Part shown: one piece after another, positions 1-7,650 of the stretch
How the letters are laid out: each line of letters starts with the position of its first letter
Position numbering within the stretch: the first letter of the stretch is position 1
Origin: an uncultured Spirochaetota bacterium
GTDB lineage: Bacteria; Spirochaetota; UBA4802; UBA5368
Reading direction: 5' to 3'
Length of the DNA stretch: 28,436 bases
NCBI GenBank assembly: GCA_937864375.1
Contig: CALMJO010000361.1
Location: 1 to 28,436, forward strand
The notes under the pieces: generated by a model
The model's input: only the letters and a program-made list of their open reading frames with translations
Database searches by the model: none
Told to the model about the DNA's origin: nothing
Translations under genes and position numbers: made by a program

Positions 1-323
1 GTCATGAGCCGCTTCTTGTGCGCGTCTTCATCGACGGCGAGCACGGCGAGCTGTTCTTTCCCCTGGTCGCGCTCAGCGGTGAGCCTCGCACGGTCGGCGT
101 CCTTTGATTCGGCCAGGTCGCGCTCCACGCGCGCGAACGAGGCGCGTGCCTCCCCGATCCGGGCGCGCAGCGCCGAGGCGTCCGGATCGCTCCTGACCAT
201 GAACTCCATCACGAGGGAAACATTCACGCAACGCACGCGCGCCTCGCGCTCGGCCACCGTCTGCGGCGCCCCGCAGGCGGCGAGCATCAGCATGCAGAGT
301 AGCGGTGCGAGAGCGCGTGCCAT
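1..323 (-). CDS. Skp/OmpH-like lipoprotein, N-terminal part (cut by window edge)
   Basis: The reading frame starts at the ATG directly abutting the bamA stop codon (TAA then ATG) and runs off the left edge, giving 107 visible residues. The N-terminus is a lipoprotein signal peptide with lipobox LAAC, so the mature protein would begin at Cys17. It is followed by a short VRCVNVSLVMEF stretch like the N-terminal strand of OmpH/Skp, then a long charged helix rich in Arg, Glu and Ala that looks like coiled coil. Skp-family proteins are periplasmic chaperones that hold unfolded outer-membrane proteins for the BAM machine, and the gene often follows bamA. A lipid anchor is not typical of Skp. Without the C-terminus the family assignment rests on the helix and the position; another periplasmic coiled-coil lipoprotein is possible. 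Confidence 0.6.
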   Translation of the reverse strand, partial: MARALAPLLCMLMLAACGAPQTVAEREARVRCVNVSLVMEFMVRSDPDASALRARIGEARASFARVERDLAESKDADRARLTAERDQGKEQLAVLAVDEDAHKKRLM

Positions 324-2873
324 TTAGAATCTCATGTCGCCGATACCGAATTGAAAGTCAAAATCGCTGATCTCGCGGAAGTAGCCCTTTTCTTTCCCTA
401 CCCAGAGCATCTTGCGCCCGAACCAGAAACGAAGCGGCATCATGGGTATCTGTATCTTGAAACCGAATCCCCATGAATACCGGAAATAGGGCATGAGGCT
501 CACCTTGAACAGGTTGCGGATGTCATGGAGTTTTCCGGCCGCCTTGTCCTCGGCGACGATCTCGGCCGAGCTTTCGCTGAGGTTCTGTTCCCAGTACTTG
601 TCCGTCCACAGCGATGCGGCGTCGAAGAAAAACGCGAACCAGAGCATCTGCGGGTGGATGGGAATCCGGAATTCGGCCCCGTAGAGTATGCGGTGGAAAA
701 GGCCGATGCGCCACGAGCTCGGGAACGAGAGGTCAAAATACTGCCAGCCGCGCAGCGTCTCGGGCCCGCCCACGTACAGGCGGTCCTCGCTCTCGAGCCA
801 TTCGTTCTTGTCCCTGTCCTGGAGCCGCGCAACCTTGTCCCGCTGCAGCGGCGGAGTGAGGAAGTTCGCGTTCGCGCGCAGCTCGATCACGCACGGGTGC
901 GTTTTCAGGAACGGAAGGTGAAACGGCGAGAAGTACCAGTACAGGTCGGGCGAATACTTGATGAAATGGTCGTCGCCGCGCAGGAAATAGCCCCCGGTGA
1001 AGGCCACGGCAACCTCGACCCGGGAGCCCCCGGTGGGATTCATGTAATTGTCCTTTGAATCACGGTAGGCGTAGAATGTGAGCGTGCGCTTCTGCTGAAC
1101 GCCCAGCCCCTCCTCGATGAACACCTCGTCGGCGCTGTTGCCCGTGGGGTTAACGATGCTCTTGAACGAGTGCGACCACACCGTACCCACGCCGTAGAAG
1201 TACATGAAGCGGCGGCTGAGGCCAAGGGTATAGCCTATCGACTGCTTCTGGTATTCCGCCCGCTCGTTCGAATTGGGGAACAATGATGTGGTGGGGATGG
1301 TGTTAAGCATGTAAAAGATCGACGCGTTGAATCCCACCGGCATGTCGAAGAGCCACGGCTCGTTGAATGAAAGCGTGATGGAGCTGCGCAGCGGACCGTA
1401 TTCGAACCTGACCCCTACGCGCTGGCCGTTGCCGAGCAGATTGTTTTCGCCGATGTCCGCGAAAATGGAAAAACCCGAGGTGGTGCCGTACCCGCCTCCC
1501 AGCGAGATGGTGCCTGTGGGCTGCTCCTCCACGTCGATGACGAGGTTCATGTACCCCTCCTTGCTTCCGGGGCGCATGTCTATGTTCACCTGTTTGAAGA
1601 AACCCAGGTTGTATACCTTCTCGCGCGAGATCTGCACCTTGTACGCGTTGAACAACTCTCCCTCGGTGATGAGAATCTCCCGCCGGATGACCTTCTCCTT
1701 GGTCTTCTTCATCCCCTTGATTATGATATTTTCAATATATGCCTGGCTTCCCTCTTCGATTTCGAAATCGATGCGAACGAATTTCCTCTTTTCTTTTCCG
1801 TCCGGGGTTTCGATTTCGCGCTCGTCCACGGTGCGTTTGGGGATCACGCGCGTGAAGATGTAGCCCTTCGATGCGTAGGTGAAGCTCATCATCTGCCGGT
1901 CGCGCTGGAACTTCGTATCGTTGAAGATCTCGCCGCTTTCGTTCTGCTCGAACTGCTGCTCGAACACCTTGGTTTCCCATATCTTGTTGCCGGCAATGGT
2001 GTACTTGTCGAAATAGTATTTCTCGCCCTCCATCACCTTGATGGTGATGAATATGCTGCGCTGGCCCTGTGCATCGGGATCCTTCCACTCGTACTCGACC
2101 TTGTCCTCGAGGATCTGCGCGTCGAGGTAGCCGTTTTCCTTGTACAGGGCGACGATCTTGTTCTTGTCCTGCTCGTAGATATCCCTCTTGAATTCTGCCG
2201 TTTTAAAGAACCCGTCTTCCTCGGTTTCCATGACGCCCTTGAGGGCCGCAACGGGTATCTGGTCAGCGCCGAGGATCGTGATCTTCTGAACCTTGATCTC
2301 TTCGCCCTCGTCGATCGTGAATATCACCTCGATGGCGTCCGGATTGTCCTTGTCGATGTCCCGCTTCACCTCGTACCTGATCACGGCGTTGAAGAGTCCT
2401 TCGCCCTCGTACTTTTTCCTGACCAGCTTGATGCTTTTCTCGATGCGCTCGATCCTGAGAGGCTCGCCCTCCTTGACGGTGACGAGCTCGGCAAGCTCGG
2501 TATCGTAGAGCTTTTCGACCCCCCTGAACGTTATCTTCTTTACAATGGGACGTTCCTTGCAGATAAACCGCACCCGCACTCCGCCGACGATCTCCTCTAC
2601 CTCCACCTGCACGTCCTCGAACGAGCCCTGGTTGAAAACGCGTTTTATGTCCTCGCGCACCACCGCGGCCCTGAGGGGCTCGCCTTCCCTCGTTTCGACA
2701 CCCGCGCTGTAGCGAAGGTCGTCCTCGCTCACGTTTTTAAGCCCCACGAACTCGATTTTACTCACGTTCTTTCCTTCGAACTTGGAGGGCTCGGTGCTCC
2801 CGCCGGCGTAATAGGCGAGTACGATCGCGAGTGCGGCCGAAACGGCGCATGCTGTCACCAGGAACTTCTTCAT
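324..2873 (-). CDS. bamA: Outer membrane protein assembly factor BamA
   Basis: BamA is the central beta-barrel of the BAM complex and inserts outer-membrane proteins. The 849-residue protein has an N-terminal signal peptide (about 1-26), roughly five POTRA repeats (about 37-450) and a C-terminal 16-strand-type barrel (about 455-849). The barrel opens with a Gly-rich strand (LGGGYGTTSGFSIFADI) and a NNLLGNGQRV segment typical of Omp85. The loop-6 motif normally written VRGF/VRGY appears as LRGW near residue 708, keeping the key Arg and Gly. The last residue is Phe, the usual outer-membrane targeting signature. The length fits the family. The Skp-like gene starts at the next base after its stop codon, so the two are probably cotranscribed and translationally coupled. 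No strong Shine-Dalgarno sequence precedes the ATG. Confidence 0.95.
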   Translation of the reverse strand: MKKFLVTACAVSAALAIVLAYYAGGSTEPSKFEGKNVSKIEFVGLKNVSEDDLRYSAGVETREGEPLRAAVVREDIKRVFNQGSFEDVQVEVEEIVGGVRVRFICKERPIVKKITFRGVEKLYDTELAELVTVKEGEPLRIERIEKSIKLVRKKYEGEGLFNAVIRYEVKRDIDKDNPDAIEVIFTIDEGEEIKVQKITILGADQIPVAALKGVMETEEDGFFKTAEFKRDIYEQDKNKIVALYKENGYLDAQILEDKVEYEWKDPDAQGQRSIFITIKVMEGEKYYFDKYTIAGNKIWETKVFEQQFEQNESGEIFNDTKFQRDRQMMSFTYASKGYIFTRVIPKRTVDEREIETPDGKEKRKFVRIDFEIEEGSQAYIENIIIKGMKKTKEKVIRREILITEGELFNAYKVQISREKVYNLGFFKQVNIDMRPGSKEGYMNLVIDVEEQPTGTISLGGGYGTTSGFSIFADIGENNLLGNGQRVGVRFEYGPLRSSITLSFNEPWLFDMPVGFNASIFYMLNTIPTTSLFPNSNERAEYQKQSIGYTLGLSRRFMYFYGVGTVWSHSFKSIVNPTGNSADEVFIEEGLGVQQKRTLTFYAYRDSKDNYMNPTGGSRVEVAVAFTGGYFLRGDDHFIKYSPDLYWYFSPFHLPFLKTHPCVIELRANANFLTPPLQRDKVARLQDRDKNEWLESEDRLYVGGPETLRGWQYFDLSFPSSWRIGLFHRILYGAEFRIPIHPQMLWFAFFFDAASLWTDKYWEQNLSESSAEIVAEDKAAGKLHDIRNLFKVSLMPYFRYSWGFGFKIQIPMMPLRFWFGRKMLWVGKEKGYFREISDFDFQFGIGDMRF

Positions 2874-2947
2874 GTATCAGTCCGCATCCTGCATGAGTAT
2901 TTCACTTCCTCAAACTGACCCGTACACCGGGCACGGCATTTCCGGTC

Positions 2948-2976
2948 TGTGTACGCGTTGGGCACCATTATGTCAA
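2948..2976 (-). promoter_or_regulatory. Possible promoter for bamA
   Basis: On the minus strand a perfect -35 box TTGACA (2971-2976) is followed after 17 bases by TACACA (2948-2953), a weak -10. It lies about 75 bases upstream of the bamA ATG, in the only gap between bamA and the barrel gene before it. The -35 and spacing are good and the -10 is poor. Confidence 0.35.
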
Positions 2977-3009
2977 GAATTAACGGGCCCGCTCAAGCGG
3001 TATGACCCG

Positions 3010-4488
3010 CTATATAAGAATTCTCGTGCCAAAAAGCACCGTAATCCCGGGTTCCGGGTACCCTTCCCGGAGATTATACCTGTAATTATAGATATTCTCC
3101 GCCCGCATGAATGCAAAGAAGCTGTCCATCATTTTTCGCTGCAGCGCCAGGGTGCCGATTACGGTCCCGTTCAGCCGCTCCTTCGTTTCCGGGTCCGTGT
3201 AAACCACGCTCATGAGCTTGTTGCCCCACTCGAACCGCCAGAGCTTCCCCGTGTACGCGATGGAACCGGAAATCTTGTGCATGGGCCGGTACGTCACGTG
3301 TTCGCTTGCCAGGTAGCGGTTGTACTCGTAACCCAACAGCATTTCGAGCAGCCTGTCGAAGAGCACGAAACCCAGGTCGAGTTTCCCCATGAAATGCGTC
3401 ACCGGCATGGTGAAGGTTTCGAGTACGTCACCGGGCGCCGTACGGTAATTGTAAAAATGGTCGCCGCGCTCCCCCACCCCCGAGGCCTTTATGCTCACGG
3501 AGTCGTTGAACCTGAGCTCGCACTTCACCTCTCCATGATGCACCCTCGAGGGGGGAAGAGCGAGCTCGGGAAGTATGTACTTTTGCTCCAGGTAAAACAC
3601 CTCCGGCTGGAAGGGGATCAGGTCGTACCTGTATGATATCGAGAAGCTCGCGTGTTCGAATCCCTTGAGCGTCATCACCAGATTGGGGAAGACGAGGGGC
3701 GACGAATCCCTGTTGAAATCCGCGGCAAGCCCCAGGCTCAAACCCACGTTCTTCGTCAGGTTGAAATCGTCGACGATTTCGGTGCTCGAGTACGCGTCAT
3801 CGGGCGCGTCGCCCCTGTAATTGTAATACCCGACTTCCGATTTTCCCCTGATGCGGTTTGACGCCGACCATATGTATTCTCCTCCCACCGAGCCGCTGGA
3901 AAACGCCACCCTGCCCTCGACGCGGTCCGACGGGTCCATAGGCCTTAGCCTGTGCGTGTACTCGCCCCCGCCGACCGAAAAAAAACCCTCGAACTGGTTG
4001 GAGAGCTTGTACACGTTTTTGAACGAAATCTTCGCCTCGTTTTTTTCCTCGCGGCTGAACACGGAGTTGTTGATCATGCCCCGTGAATCATTGTAGACGT
4101 CCGCGTCGACCAGGGCCCGCCATGATTCGCTCATGTTGAAATTGCCGGTATACCCTATGCGGTCCTCCGAGTAGCTGGAGTTCCGGTAGACGGTATTATT
4201 ATAGCCAAAATCGTCAGACCGCTTCAGGGACGCGCTCACCAGGTAGACCGCATCCTCCTGTTCGTTCGAGAGGCTTACGCCGGAGAGCACATTGTTGTAC
4301 TGGCCGTATCCTATCTGCATGTCGACATTCACGGACGTCGCCCTGTCGGCGCTTTTACGGACCTCGGCAACGGGGACGAGGGATGGCTTCACCGATTCCT
4401 GCGCGTATGCACGGGGCGCGAGTGCGGTGCACAGGAACGCTGCGTGCATGATACATGCGCGCATCTTCATGGAAATATTCATCATCAT
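3010..4488 (-). CDS. Outer-membrane beta-barrel protein, TonB-receptor-like barrel without plug
   Basis: The 492-residue protein has a signal peptide ending near AYAQES (about residues 1-30; MKMRACIMH at residue 7 is an alternative start). The rest is almost entirely alternating polar/aromatic beta strands with Asn/Asp/Gly turns, typical of a large outer-membrane barrel. The C-terminus (ENIYNYRYNLREGYPEPG, then a final amphipathic strand) closely resembles the last strands of TonB-dependent receptors, where the pattern is often ENLFDxxYxxxxGYPxPG. No plug domain or TonB box is visible between the signal peptide and the first strands, and the protein is shorter than a full receptor (usually 600-900). 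It lies upstream of bamA on the same strand. The specific substrate or role cannot be read from the sequence; a passive channel or a structural barrel are both possible. Confidence 0.75.
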   Translation of the reverse strand: MMMNISMKMRACIMHAAFLCTALAPRAYAQESVKPSLVPVAEVRKSADRATSVNVDMQIGYGQYNNVLSGVSLSNEQEDAVYLVSASLKRSDDFGYNNTVYRNSSYSEDRIGYTGNFNMSESWRALVDADVYNDSRGMINNSVFSREEKNEAKISFKNVYKLSNQFEGFFSVGGGEYTHRLRPMDPSDRVEGRVAFSSGSVGGEYIWSASNRIRGKSEVGYYNYRGDAPDDAYSSTEIVDDFNLTKNVGLSLGLAADFNRDSSPLVFPNLVMTLKGFEHASFSISYRYDLIPFQPEVFYLEQKYILPELALPPSRVHHGEVKCELRFNDSVSIKASGVGERGDHFYNYRTAPGDVLETFTMPVTHFMGKLDLGFVLFDRLLEMLLGYEYNRYLASEHVTYRPMHKISGSIAYTGKLWRFEWGNKLMSVVYTDPETKERLNGTVIGTLALQRKMMDSFFAFMRAENIYNYRYNLREGYPEPGITVLFGTRILI

Positions 4489-4576
4489 TAAATGCGTGGT
4501 CGATTCGATACGTATACTTTATTGACCGAAACGCGGGTGCCGTGTGTGAAAGCGCCGCGCCGCGGATGTGGCGGGA

Positions 4577-4720
4577 TCAGACGCTGGTGCGCGATACCTG
4601 GCTCTTGCAACGCCTGCAGGCGACCGTTTCCTGGGGCGCCCCGAAATCCACATGCACGTTGATCACATAACCACACCTGCATTTGTAGGTAAAGGATTTT
4701 ATCGTACGCTCGCTCATCAT
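4577..4720 (-). CDS. Small zinc-ribbon protein (47 aa)
   Basis: A short frame beginning with tandem ATG codons (4720 or 4717) encodes 47 residues with two paired cysteine knuckles: Cys14-x-Cys16 and Cys35-x-x-Cys38, spaced like a single zinc ribbon. A purine-rich Shine-Dalgarno (GGGGGA) sits 3-9 bases upstream of the first ATG. Codon choice is GC-biased like the neighbours. Such mini zinc ribbons are usually nucleic-acid- or protein-binding accessory factors, but no specific family is recognised. It lies between the metK terminator and the barrel gene, so it is probably transcribed on its own or with the barrel gene, whose start lies 88 bases further on. The cysteine spacing and the ribosome site are the case for it being real. 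Confidence 0.6.
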   Translation of the reverse strand: MMSERTIKSFTYKCRCGYVINVHVDFGAPQETVACRRCKSQVSRTSV

Positions 4721-4800
4721 CGTCCCCCGTTAAATTGGTACCCTGAAGCCCGGTCCTGTTACACTAAATTATCGGCATGAGGTGCGCCGGGACATTAAAA

Positions 4801-4825
4801 CAGCCGCGGGTTTTTCCCGCGGCTG
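4801..4825 (-). terminator. Rho-independent terminator downstream of metK
   Basis: A perfect 10-bp GC-rich stem, CAGCCGCGGG pairing with CCCGCGGCTG around a five-base loop, lies 38 bases past the metK stop codon. On the minus strand it is followed by TTTTAATG. This is a strong intrinsic terminator closing the gap-to-metK run. Confidence 0.88.
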
Positions 4826-4862
4826 GCTTGTTGCCGCAATGGTGAAGCATGAAACGGGCGTT

Positions 4863-6020
4863 TTACCCCTTGAGCGCCGCCGCCTTGTCGGTTTTTTCCC
4901 ACGAGAAGGAAGCCTCGCTGCGCCCGAAATGACCATAGGCCGCGGTGAGCAGGAATATGGGCCTCAATAAATCCAGGGAGCCGATAATCCCGGCCGGTTT
5001 CATGTCGAACACCTTCCTGATCCTTGCCTCGATCTCGTTGTCCGATATCTTCCCCGTCCCAAAGGTATCCACCATGACCGAAACCGGGTCCGCGACACCG
5101 ATAGCGTAGGCCAGCTGCACCTCGCATCGGTAGGCAAGACCGGCGGCAACCACGTTTTTCGCAATGTACCTGCCCATGTAGGCGGCCGAGCGGTCGACCT
5201 TGGACGGGTCCTTCCCCGAGAAGGCTCCCCCGCCGTGGCGGCCCATGCCACCGTAGGTGTCCACGATGATCTTGCGGCCTGTAAGGCCGGTGTCGCCGTG
5301 CGGACCGCCCACGACGAACCTTCCCGTGGGGTTGATATAGATCTTGGTATCGTTGTCGATCAGCTTGGCCGGGATGACTTTCTTTATCACGGACTCGATC
5401 ATCGCCTCGCGGATCGTCTCGTACGCCACCTCGGGCGTATGCTGGGTCGAAATGACCACCGCGTCGATGCGGGTGGGCTTCCCGTCCTCGTACTGGACGG
5501 TCACCTGGGACTTGGAGTCGGGGCGGACGAAACTGGTCTCACCGCTCCTGCGGCAGTCGGCGAGCCTCTTTACAAGCTGGTTGGCAAAGCTGATGGGCAT
5601 GGGCATGAGCTCCTCGGTCTCGGCGACGGCGTAGCCGAACATCATCCCCTGGTCTCCCGCACCCTGTTCCTTGAAAAGCCCCTGGCCCTCGGTCACGCCC
5701 TGGGAGATGTCGGGGGACTGGGAGTGAATATAGAGCTCGACATTGCACGTCTTCGCGTCGAACCCTATGTTCGGATCGGTATATCCGATCTTCGCGGCAA
5801 CGTCGCGCGCGACTTTTTCGTAATCGACTTTGCAGGTAGACGTGATCTCGCCCGAGACGACGATCCGATCGGTCGTCACCAGGGTTTCGCATGCGACCCT
5901 GGAGCGCTTGTCGCCCTTGAGGTGCTCGTCCAGAACGCCGTCGGAGATCTGGTCCGCTACCTTATCCGGGTGCCCTTCGGAAACGGATTCAGATGTAAAT
6001 AAATAGCTTTTTCCCGCCAT
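4863..6020 (-). CDS. metK: S-adenosylmethionine synthase MetK
   Basis: MetK makes S-adenosylmethionine from methionine and ATP with release of phosphate and pyrophosphate; it is cytoplasmic and usually a tetramer. At 385 residues it has the normal length. Diagnostic motifs are visible: GHPDK at 16-20 (catalytic His17 and metal-binding Asp19), the ATP loop [12 protein letters not shown] (about 120-131), the [16 protein letters not shown] segment (about 235-250) and the Gly-rich [16 protein letters not shown] loop (about 263-278). The start is fixed by an AGGAG Shine-Dalgarno. That site sits in a tiny hairpin described separately. It follows the ferredoxin gene on the same strand after a gap of about 129 bases that holds a stem-loop, so it may have its own promoter. 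Confidence 0.98.
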   Translation of the reverse strand: MAGKSYLFTSESVSEGHPDKVADQISDGVLDEHLKGDKRSRVACETLVTTDRIVVSGEITSTCKVDYEKVARDVAAKIGYTDPNIGFDAKTCNVELYIHSQSPDISQGVTEGQGLFKEQGAGDQGMMFGYAVAETEELMPMPISFANQLVKRLADCRRSGETSFVRPDSKSQVTVQYEDGKPTRIDAVVISTQHTPEVAYETIREAMIESVIKKVIPAKLIDNDTKIYINPTGRFVVGGPHGDTGLTGRKIIVDTYGGMGRHGGGAFSGKDPSKVDRSAAYMGRYIAKNVVAAGLAYRCEVQLAYAIGVADPVSVMVDTFGTGKISDNEIEARIRKVFDMKPAGIIGSLDLLRPIFLLTAAYGHFGRSEASFSWEKTDKAAALKG

Positions 6021-6021
6021 T

Positions 6022-6033
6022 GGAGCTTTCTCC
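6022..6033 (-). promoter_or_regulatory. Hairpin over the metK ribosome binding site
   Basis: On the minus strand GGAG, the metK Shine-Dalgarno core, is followed by AAAG and then CTCC one base before the ATG, so the ribosome site can fold into a 4-bp hairpin. A second small stem (GGTGC GAA GCACC, 6048-6060) lies just upstream. This could tune metK translation, but no known SAM riboswitch consensus is recognisable here. Confidence 0.3.
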
Positions 6034-6080
6034 TTTTGTCAAAATAGGGTGCTTCGCACCTGCGCGCAAAATAACAAATT

Positions 6081-6103
6081 TGCAGCCTGAGTCACAGGCT
6101 GCA
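6081..6103 (-). terminator. Stem-loop between ferredoxin and metK, likely terminator or attenuator
   Basis: A perfect 9-bp stem, TGCAGCCTG pairing with CAGGCTGCA around a five-base loop, is followed on the minus strand by a T-rich but broken run (AATTTGTTATTTT). It lies 46 bases after the ferredoxin stop codon and about 60 bases before metK. It could end the upstream operon or act as a partial attenuator in the metK leader. Confidence 0.5.
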
Positions 6104-6149
6104 TTGTAACGTGCCATGGAAAGCTGAGGATGTTTGTGCAGCGCCGGAA

Positions 6150-6341
6150 TTACTCCTTCCAGTGTATGCACTCTGCAGGGCAGCTATCGATCACTTCCTG
6201 GATTTTTTCGGCAGGCGCGCCCTTGGGATCGTGAACCCGGCTCACACCGTCGGAGGTCATCTCGAAAACCTCGGGAAGCGAATCGACGCACAACTCACAT
6301 CCTGTGCACTCATTTTCATCAACATAAACTTCCTTTGCCAT
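6150..6341 (-). CDS. Single-cluster 4Fe-4S ferredoxin
   Basis: The 63-residue protein is a monocluster bacterial ferredoxin. Cys12-xx-Cys15-xx-Cys18 followed by Cys54-Pro gives the four ligands of one [4Fe-4S] cluster; Cys58 is an extra cysteine as in many thermotoga/clostridial-type monocluster ferredoxins. It is small, soluble and acidic, as expected for a cytoplasmic electron carrier. A GGGGGG Shine-Dalgarno lies 5 bases before the ATG. It starts 33 bases after the secG stop codon, so it probably shares the secG message. The redox partner cannot be read from the neighbours; none is a known ferredoxin-dependent enzyme. Confidence 0.92.
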   Translation of the reverse strand: MAKEVYVDENECTGCELCVDSLPEVFEMTSDGVSRVHDPKGAPAEKIQEVIDSCPAECIHWKE

Positions 6342-6374
6342 CGCGTCCCCCCAGATTCTTGTGTATCGTAAGTC

Positions 6375-6731
6375 CTATTTTTTGTCGGCTGCCGGTCCTT
6401 CCGCCGGCTTTTGTTCGGCGTCCCTGGACTTGTCGGCGTCCTCGAGGATGCCCGGTTTTGCTCCTTCCGCCGCGAGACCCTGTTCAAGCGTCCTGGCCTT
6501 GTAGGACTCGAGCATCGCCAGCCCCATGGAGCCGAGCATGAAAAGCGCGACCATGACGGTGGTAATCTTGGTGATTACGTCCGCGGTTGACGACCCGAAG
6601 GTCGACTGGCTGGACCCCCCTCCCAGGATGCCCATCCCCGCGCTTTTGTCCGTCTGAAGCAGTATGATGATTATCAGGAGCGCACTGAGTATAATGAAAA
6701 GAACAGTGGCTACCGATGCTAGAATAGTCAT
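6375..6731 (-). CDS. secG: Preprotein translocase subunit SecG
   Basis: SecG is the small non-essential subunit of the SecYEG protein channel in the inner membrane. From the chosen start (MTILASVATV) the protein has 118 residues, with two transmembrane helices (about 3-25 and 53-72) joined by the hallmark loop LLQTDKSAGMGILGGGSSQSTFGS. The charged Ala/Glu/Lys tail after about residue 75 is longer than in Escherichia coli SecG. A longer frame begins 66 bases upstream, but the internal ATG has a good AGGGG ribosome site and the extra 22 residues do not look like SecG. The order gap-tpiA-secG recalls Leptospira and other bacteria where secG follows the triose-phosphate genes. Confidence 0.93.
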   Translation of the reverse strand: MTILASVATVLFIILSALLIIIILLQTDKSAGMGILGGGSSQSTFGSSTADVITKITTVMVALFMLGSMGLAMLESYKARTLEQGLAAEGAKPGILEDADKSRDAEQKPAEGPAADKK

Positions 6732-6871
6732 GACGTCATCCCCTCTGACAGCGAAAATCGCACGAACGCCCGCGTCCTTCCACGGAACGCGGACCATGAA
6801 TCACTATCCATAACCGGGCCTGTAAAATATTGTAAAGGATTTTTTTCCCGGGGATCAAATTAATCGCTCCC

Positions 6872-7627
6872 TTACCCGACGCGGACAATATCCAGGAACG
6901 AGGGGGCCTTGAGGCTTGCCCCGCCTACCAGTACACCATCAATATTGGCCATGCCGAAAAGACCCTTGATATTGTCCGGTTTGACCGATCCGCCATAGAG
7001 AATGGGCGTGGACCCGGCGATCTCGCCGCCGAAAAGCCCGGCAAGCACGTCCCGTATTACGCAGTGCATGGCTTCGGCCATCTCGGGAGTTGCGACCTTT
7101 CCCGTCCCGATGGCCCAGACCGGCTCGTACGCGATAACGATCGTTTTCATCCGATGACCCGCAAGGCCCACGAACGCCCCTTCGATCTGGGACCGGACCA
7201 CGGACTCGCCCCTGCCCGATTCGCGCTCCTCGAGGAGCTCCCCCACGCAGACCATGGGCTCGAGCCCCCATTCGAGGCCGGCGAGCACCTTTTTATTGAC
7301 CTGCCCGTCGGTCTCCCCGAACACATGCCGCCGCTCCGAGTGCCCGATGAGGCAGAATCGCGCCCCCGCATCCTTCACCATGGCAGGGGAAATTTCCCCG
7401 GTGAACGCGCCCTCCTTTTCGAAGTACATGTTCTGGACGCCGACGCTTACGGGCGTACCCTTGCAGAGGTTAACCACGTCGCGTACGTGAAGCGACGGCG
7501 GGAACAGCACGACCTCCCGCGTCCCCATGTTGCCCATCCCGCCGATTATTCCTCGCGCCAGATCCATGGCCTCGGCATGGGTGGTGTACATTTTCCAGTT
7601 ACCCGCAAAAATTTCCCTGCGCTTCAT
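6872..7627 (-). CDS. tpiA: Triosephosphate isomerase
   Basis: TpiA interconverts dihydroxyacetone phosphate and glyceraldehyde 3-phosphate in glycolysis. The 251-residue protein has the full set of active-site motifs: AGNWKMY (Asn10 and Lys12), the electrophile His96 in IGHSERR, the catalytic base Glu168 in AYEPVWAIGTGK (mobile loop 6), and the phosphate-binding YGGSVKPDN near residue 210. The start at MKRREIFAGNWK fits the family and has a GGAG ribosome site about 10 bases upstream; a longer in-frame start adds 25 unrelated residues and overlaps gap. It begins 23 bases after the gap stop codon, so the two are cotranscribed. Confidence 0.97.
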   Translation of the reverse strand: MKRREIFAGNWKMYTTHAEAMDLARGIIGGMGNMGTREVVLFPPSLHVRDVVNLCKGTPVSVGVQNMYFEKEGAFTGEISPAMVKDAGARFCLIGHSERRHVFGETDGQVNKKVLAGLEWGLEPMVCVGELLEERESGRGESVVRSQIEGAFVGLAGHRMKTIVIAYEPVWAIGTGKVATPEMAEAMHCVIRDVLAGLFGGEIAGSTPILYGGSVKPDNIKGLFGMANIDGVLVGGASLKAPSFLDIVRVG

Positions 7628-7650
7628 CGGGTTCGTTCTCCGTATTCGTG

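Noticed and set aside
4488..4682. 64-codon minus-strand frame upstream of the barrel gene
   Set aside because: It overlaps the zinc-ribbon gene in another phase, has no cysteine pattern or ribosome site, and reads as low-quality Arg/Gly-rich protein.
6021..6149. SAM riboswitch upstream of metK
   Set aside because: The leader has stems but I could not match any known SAM-I, II, III or SAM/SAH core, so only a generic leader structure is reported.
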